DNA of 64,000 nt, from assembly GCA_034430155.1 (NCBI GenBank), contig DAOUET010000170.1, positions 1 through 64,000 on the forward strand, in the 5' to 3' direction. Below are positions 61,974-64,000 of this stretch, in pieces. The first letter of the stretch is position 1, and every line of letters begins with the position of its first letter. The position numbers and the translations under genes were made by a program. The notes under the pieces are model-generated. The model was given only the letters and a program-made list of their open reading frames with translations. It did no database searches and was not told the DNA's origin. The stretch comes from DAOUET01 sp034430155 (GTDB lineage Bacteria > Chloroflexota > Anaerolineae > Anaerolineales > UBA4823).

Positions 61974-63359
61974 ATGAATTTGCTAGACGCTCTTCGCTTC
62001 AATTCGGGGTCGTGTGTGGCTTTTGTGGGGGCAGGCGGGAAAACCACCGCTTTGTTCGAACTGGCTAGGCAGCTGCCTTCGCCAGTTTTGATTACAACTA
62101 CAACCCATTTTGCGGCCTGGCAATTACAACTAGCGGACCATCATTATAGCCTTGAAAGATTGGAGGATTTATACAGACTTGACGGTGCACTCCCAGGAGA
62201 GGTGATCCTGCTTTCCGGGACCATTGAGGAGCATGAAAGGGTCGGTGGATTGAAACTGCCTGTCTTGGAGCGCGTTCGTACATTTGCAAAGCAGCGAGGT
62301 CTATCCCTCTTGGTAGAGGCTGATGGTGCCAGGCAATTACCTTTGAAAGCTCCAGCGGAGTATGAACCCGAGATACCCCCCTTTGTAGAGGTTGTGGTTG
62401 TCGTGGCAGGCCTGTCTGGTTTAGGAAAGCCATTAGGGAGTCAATGGGTCCACCGTGTAAATTACTTTGCGGCTCTCTCGGGGTTGGCCCCTGGAGACAT
62501 AATTACAAGTCAGGCGTTATCCCGGGTTCTGGTTCATCCTATGGGGGGGTTGAAAAACGTTCCGCGTAAAGCCCGCCGGGTGGCATTACTTAACCAGGTA
62601 GATACGCTGACCTTGCAATCCCAGGCATATTCATTGGCAAAGTTACTGATGCCAGCGTTCAACACGGTTATTGTGGCGTCTCTTGGATCGACCGCTATTG
62701 ATGAACAGAAGGGTGAGGAAACAAAAAAAACCGGTGATGATTTCAAACGGTCCACATCAATTTTCGCGGTCCACGAGCCTGTCGCCGGGATTGTACTGGC
62801 AGCGGGTAGCTCCACACGCTTTGGACAACCCAAATTGACAATGCCCTGGAAAGGCGAACCGTTGGTTCACCATGTGGTTTTGAGAGCGTTACAGTCTGGA
62901 TTATCACCAGTGGTGATCGTCACCGGGGACTGTGCCAGCCAGATTCGTGTAGCAATCGAGGACTTGCCGGTCAACTGCGTCCATAATGCTGATTGGAAGG
63001 CTGGCCAGAGCACTTCGATAAAGACGGGTATAAATGCTCTTCCGCCTGAATCAGAAGCTGTGGTTTTTTTGCTTGCCGACCAACCGCAAATCCCAGCCTC
63101 GTTGCTGAAAGCGTTGGTTGAGAGGCATGCCCAAACCCTAGCATCCATCGTGGCTCCTAAGATAGACGGGCAAAGGGGCAATCCAGTATTGTTTGACCGA
63201 AGGACATTTGATGCCTTGCTTCTCCTGAAGGGTGATATCGGTGGGCGGGTGTTATTTTCCCAACAGAGGATAGAATGGGTGCCTTGGCACGATCCAAGTC
63301 TGCTTTTGGACGTGGATACTTTAGAGGATTACCAACATCTTTTAGATCTGGATGGTTAA
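61974..63359 (+). CDS. YqeC - MocA fusion (selenium-dependent hydroxylase accessory and Mo-cofactor cytidylyltransferase)
   Basis: 461 residues from ATG 61974, one base after the yqeB stop. Residues 1-255: YqeC with P-loop FVGAGGKTT (17-25), VLITTTTHFAAWQ and LLVEADGARQLPLKAPAEYE. Residues 268-461: MocA nucleotidyltransferase with AGIVLAAGSSTRFGQPKLTM, VVIVTGDCASQIR and VVFLLADQPQIPASLLKALV. MocA attaches CMP to molybdopterin; YqeC is linked with selenium-dependent hydroxylases. In most genomes they are separate genes. Another MocA follows. Confidence 0.92.
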   Translation: MNLLDALRFNSGSCVAFVGAGGKTTALFELARQLPSPVLITTTTHFAAWQLQLADHHYSLERLEDLYRLDGALPGEVILLSGTIEEHERVGGLKLPVLERVRTFAKQRGLSLLVEADGARQLPLKAPAEYEPEIPPFVEVVVVVAGLSGLGKPLGSQWVHRVNYFAALSGLAPGDIITSQALSRVLVHPMGGLKNVPRKARRVALLNQVDTLTLQSQAYSLAKLLMPAFNTVIVASLGSTAIDEQKGEETKKTGDDFKRSTSIFAVHEPVAGIVLAAGSSTRFGQPKLTMPWKGEPLVHHVVLRALQSGLSPVVIVTGDCASQIRVAIEDLPVNCVHNADWKAGQSTSIKTGINALPPESEAVVFLLADQPQIPASLLKALVERHAQTLASIVAPKIDGQRGNPVLFDRRTFDALLLLKGDIGGRVLFSQQRIEWVPWHDPSLLLDVDTLEDYQHLLDLDG

Positions 63360-63496
63360 AATTACATTTCCAATGCTGGAAGGAAGTGGATTGCGAATAT
63401 CTCAATTTTCTAATCCAGGAGGGTTGGTTTGGAGTAAAAACAAGTTGAGAAGAAGAAAAGTGTGCTTTATCAAAGATTCTATAGGATAAAATCGTC

Positions 63497-64000
63497 ATGA
63501 TCTCGGCGATTGTGTTAGCCGCAGGCCAATCGAGAAGAATGGGTCAACCGAAATTAACGCTTCCCTGGAAAGGCACTACCGTGATTGAGCATGTGATTAA
63601 GACACTAATAGGGAGCGGGTTGGATGAGATTATCGTGGTCACCGGTGGCGCTCAGCATCAAGTGGAATCTATTTTACAAGGTTTTCCGGTGAGATTTGTT
63701 TTTAATCCCCGTTATCGTACTACTGAAATGACCCTTTCTTTACAAATAGGGATAAGCGCGTTGAAGCATGATTCTGAAGCTGCCCTGGTCACTTTAGGTG
63801 ATCAGCCTCAAATCGAAATGGCAGTTGTAAAGGATTTAATAGCCCTTTATCGCCAATGCCAGGCGTATTTGGTAGTGCCGAGCTATACAAGGCGAAGAGG
63901 TCACCCTTGGCTTATCGATCGCCAGTTATACCAAGATATTGTGAATTTACATGAGCAGGAAACACTTCGAGATTTCTTAGATCGACACCAAGATAAGATT
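63497..64000 (+). CDS. mocA: MocA-like Mo-cofactor nucleotidyltransferase (3' end cut)
   Basis: At least 168 residues; the window ends before the stop. ISAIVLAAGQSRRMGQPKLT with the LAAGxSxRMGxxK nucleotide-binding loop, GSGLDEIIVVTGGAQHQVES and AALVTLGDQPQIEM (metal-binding D) are as in MocA. It is a second copy beside the fused MocA domain, with 137 bases between. Possibly the two serve different hydroxylases, or one makes a different dinucleotide cofactor. Confidence 0.9.
   Translation, partial: MISAIVLAAGQSRRMGQPKLTLPWKGTTVIEHVIKTLIGSGLDEIIVVTGGAQHQVESILQGFPVRFVFNPRYRTTEMTLSLQIGISALKHDSEAALVTLGDQPQIEMAVVKDLIALYRQCQAYLVVPSYTRRRGHPWLIDRQLYQDIVNLHEQETLRDFLDRHQDKI

Noticed and set aside
1..64000. 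CRISPR array, prophage or integrative element
   Set aside because: No regularly spaced repeats, phage structural genes or integrase were seen; only the IS30 remnant and the 90-bp repeats.

Overview
The window looks like chromosome of an anaerobic Chloroflexota bacterium, most likely of the Anaerolineae. This is inferred from gene content and protein style: many lipoproteins with Thr/Pro-rich linkers, DUF3048, DUF2085, DUF4126 and DUF1385 proteins, a DUF4388 protein beside a small GTPase, cNMP/SpoIIE regulators, F420 enzymes and several xanthine-dehydrogenase-like molybdenum hydroxylases. No rRNA or other formal phylogenetic marker is present.

Bases 1-6340 hold the last residues of pyrD, an IS30-family transposase remnant that truncates a decayed DUF3048 lipoprotein copy, the intact DUF3048 paralogue, and small membrane proteins or lipoproteins. 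Bases 6341-11262 (minus strand) form a complete thiamine operon: a consensus promoter, a TPP riboswitch, an SD-sequestering hairpin, thiamine pyrophosphokinase and a ThiB/ThiP/ThiQ-like importer. Bases 11369-33186 are mostly housekeeping and signalling: GTPase/DUF4388 pair, tRNA-Asn, FmdB, TPR and LysM proteins, DHH phosphoesterase, site-2 protease, a selenocysteine tRNA, glutamine synthetase, QueF with a queuosine-precursor transporter, a SpoIIE/anti-sigma switch (one gene split by an in-frame TAA), alpha/beta hydrolases including a hydrolase-acyl-CoA ligase fusion, YjbQ, a phosphodiester glycosidase, DUF1385 and an M20 dipeptidase.

Bases 33346-64000 are the accessory metabolic core, nearly all on the plus strand. 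It contains three molybdenum-hydroxylase gene sets with different subunit fusions: FAD + (2Fe-2S/Mo) at 33-37 kb, FAD + (2Fe-2S/Mo) at 46-50 kb, and a (FAD/2Fe-2S) fusion at 51 kb whose Mo subunit may be the one at 58.6 kb. Around them are an SsnA amidohydrolase, XdhC, and at the right edge the selenium-dependent molybdenum hydroxylase accessory set: YqeB, a YqeC-MocA fusion and a second MocA. Between the first two hydroxylases sits an F420 block (NpdG, CofE, F420 PPOX oxidoreductase, FbiB-C-like nitroreductase, CofD, CofC, LLM oxidoreductase). With the tRNA-Sec at 19.2 kb, this suggests a selenium-using anaerobe degrading N-heterocycles such as purines, with F420 as a possible electron carrier. 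The link between the F420 and hydroxylase systems is inferred only from proximity.

Cross-cutting features: a 90-bp palindromic repeat (MITE-like) present four times, always intergenic; a strongly structured 130-nt leader whose closing stem includes the start codon of the first Mo-hydroxylase gene; several near-consensus sigma70-type promoters, two of which would give leaderless or nearly leaderless transcripts; and several genes in decay.
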